The position numbers were made by a program, and so were the translations under genes. From positions 1,594,501-1,658,500 of the forward strand of contig OZ037770.1 in assembly GCA_964035545.1 (NCBI GenBank): DNA of 64,000 nucleotides, read 5' to 3'. The notes under the pieces were generated by a model. That model saw only the letters and a list, made by a program, of their open reading frames with translations. It ran no database searches and was not told the DNA's origin. Positions 61,677-64,000 of the stretch are shown in pieces; positions within the stretch are counted from its first letter, which is position 1, and each line of letters opens with the position of its first letter. This DNA comes from Bugula neritina (taxonomy: Eukaryota > Bryozoa > Gymnolaemata > Cheilostomatida > Bugulidae).

Positions 61677-64000
61677 TTATATTATGCATCAAAAAGTACT
61701 TCTGCTATTCGACTATCCCAGGTTTATTTTAAACTAGCACTGCCAAAGTGCCTTGACTCTATTACAGTGTTTACTAGCTAATTTTGTTCTTCTCAATAGT
61801 GAAATAGATCTATTGCAAGAAATTAATGACTAGATATAACAATAATGATTTTTAGGCAAGACTTTCGCATCTATATTGCTCATCTGCTAGCTTGAAATAC
61901 CCCTCTCCTTGGACTAATCTCAGGCTTTTCATTGTTGTTTAAACAGTTTTTAAACTCCTATTTCAATAAATCATTACCAACACTGCCTGCATGTATTAAT
62001 ATTCATTAGTGCCATCAATGCACTGTGGAGACAGCACCTGATGTTCTGTATATTACATTATAGTACAGAGATACTAAATCCAAAACATCTAAAATAATTG
62101 ATGCTTCTACCAGATTTTTAGCACACCTATAATATGTATTCCTGTAGCAAATATTAATAAGATGTTTTAACTGATAGTTTTTATGCCATTATAATAGTTT
62201 GATACTATAACTACAACTTGAAACTCTTTAACCAGCACATTGGTTAGTAATATTGCTTCTTGATATTTAATTGCTGGTTCACAAACTATCAATAATAGGG
62301 ATGCATATCAAAACTTGACTGCATTCATAATATGATTTTAATGCTAGGTAATGACTAAGCATGTCTGGCTGATATGAGGTGACTATTTTGTACACTGTTT
62401 AACAACATCAGCTTTTTGGGTTCATTTAAAGCATCTGCAAATCTGTATTATACATAATTACTGTTAGGGCCAATTAATTAAATTGTTAACCCTGAAATGC
62501 TTTTTACACTGTAATACTAAGTAGTAAAAGATATGTATATATATATATATATATAAACTGATTGTAATTTATACATAACATTGTACATTTAAAAAAAATC
62601 ACAAAATACATAATTTATTAGCTAAATTTCAAGGCGTTTTGTAGGTAGAGGGTTAATGTCAATAAAGTAGAATCCGGGAAGTTGAGTAGCTTTATTCAAG
62701 AGGAAGGCTCTCCAACAGTTCTACCAAAGCCTAAATAACATGTATAAAATAAAGGTTATATGCACAATTTTTTTTCCAAAACAGCCTGCAACTGTTTTGC
62801 TATTGCATATGCCCTATGCCATTCATCAAGTAGAACAATTTTAACCAGGATATCTAGAAAAGTTGACACAAGGGCTTTATAAACTATGTAACAGTAAAAC
62901 TGTGAGTAGAAATTAATTGACACTAATGAATAATGCTTTAGGTGCTGGCAACAACCATAAAAGAAAAGTTATATAACAAACAAATAGAAAAATCACTAAA
63001 CAAATCAACAGCATTATATACAATTGGGGCACATACATGAAAACAGCAGCTAGTGTCATTTTCTTAAAACAGCACTGTTTTAGGTATAAATTTAAGAAGT
63101 ATTAGAAAATGCAGAAATTTACTGCAATTGGTTCATTTTATTTAGGTTAGTACATACTGAAGATCTCAAGTTTTTGCTAATGAACATGAGTTTTGGCCCG
63201 AAACTAAAAAAATATCAATAAATACACCTAAATAATCAAGGCTCTTTTTAATTTTCTTTGATTTCCTATGCTTTTTTTCTAATTACAGCAACTTCTGACT
63301 GGGGATCGCCACGGTTAGTTTGTAACAGTAGGCAATCCAAATGAAATGAATAAATAGGAAAAAACATGAGAAATCATGCAAAATTAAGAAGAACCTTGAT
63401 TATTTAGGTGTATTTCTTGATGTCTCACTAATTTTAAGCAAAAAGCATTGTTCATTAGCAGCTAAAATGTAAAAATGGCTAAAAACTGCAGATTTCCAGT
63501 GTGTACTAAATTAAATAAAAGGACTCAATCACCTTTGCAACATAATTCAATAATTGCATGGTCAAGCAAAATAAACTACAATTAACAGCAACAACAGTGT
63601 AATAGTTGCGTAGAAAAGTTGTACTGCAAAAAACTAAAAGAATGCAAAATCTATAAATGTGTGCTACCAAGTAAATGCTGAACAGAACAGACATCATGAA
63701 ATAGTGTACGAAATACAAACTATTAAACTTACCTGTTGATCTAATGCAGCCAAAACCTTAAGCTTAGAGTAGTGGAATGGTGCTGTTCGATGTTAATATG
63801 CTACAAGTAGCTAAGATGACTCAAATTCTTGCCTTTAGGAGTAAGAGGCCTCAGCTCAGTTTCAACAAAACTTCCAATAATCTCAACGGATGCGCTCAAT
63901 TAGGAGCCACAACAAAGCACACCCATGTCATTTTAGTAAACTCTAAAAAATGAACGGAAATAAAACAGAGAAACATATATAGTGATGGGGGAAAAACCTG

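Larger units (their letters stand above)
53399..64000. repeat. Segmental duplication, copy 2 (runs off the window)
   Basis: It repeats 27254-34216 from the same left edge in direct orientation. The differences are scattered substitutions, small indels (for example 17 bp lost near 63965) and two large insertions (54082-55019 and 56888-60603). It lacks the 32077-33106 element of copy 1. High identity implies a recent event. Confidence 0.95.

Overview
The window looks like nuclear DNA of an AT-rich invertebrate animal. Split genes with GT-AG introns, a tandem pair of TRIM-type E3 ligase genes (RING, two B-boxes, coiled coil, beta-propeller), tRNA-derived SINEs, a Penelope-like element and small secreted cysteine-rich peptide genes fit a metazoan. 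A sponge is my best guess from the TRIM style and the knottin-like peptides, but nothing seen here proves the species.

Layout. 1-2030 is an upstream module of a TRIM gene lying off the left edge, interrupted by a 420-bp solo LTR with a 4-bp target duplication. 2040-3853 is a decayed Penelope-like retroelement whose 5' half is inverted. 5-9.4 kb holds copies of one tRNA-derived SINE, a two-exon gene for an Arg-rich four-cysteine secreted peptide (6.8-7.4 kb), two back-to-back palindromes and a long TA repeat. 9.4-11.4 kb is AT-rich with no gene seen. 12.4-16.6 kb (minus) is a complete eight-exon TRIM gene (611 aa). 18.0-21.4 kb (minus) is its paralogue, with intact RING/B-box/coiled-coil exons and a broken propeller. 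Each has its own copy of the upstream module.

23-27 kb and 47-52 kb carry small secreted-peptide genes. The 23.9-kb gene encodes a signal peptide, a basic propeptide ending in a Lys-Arg site, and a six-cysteine domain with inhibitor-cystine-knot spacing. The 50.9-kb gene is a paralogue with the same exon phases but no last knot cysteine. A third knot-type exon lies at 49.5 kb. The 26.1-kb gene encodes a different basic peptide.

A block of at least 7 kb at 27254-34216 is repeated at 53399-64000 (about 98-99% alike by eye) and runs off the right edge. The copies differ by clean transposon insertions, which fixes the ends of three DNA elements, one with a nested piggyBac-like element. Between the copies lie a decayed R2-type LINE (35.86-38.69 kb), about 5 kb of degenerate simple sequence, a polypyrimidine tract and the second peptide cluster.

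The main candidate for something undescribed is this set of short secreted cysteine-rich or strongly cationic peptide genes beside a TRIM array, in a region reshaped by duplication and transposition. No link in function between peptides and TRIM genes is shown by the sequence. All exon models are by eye from splice sites and reading phase, without transcripts.
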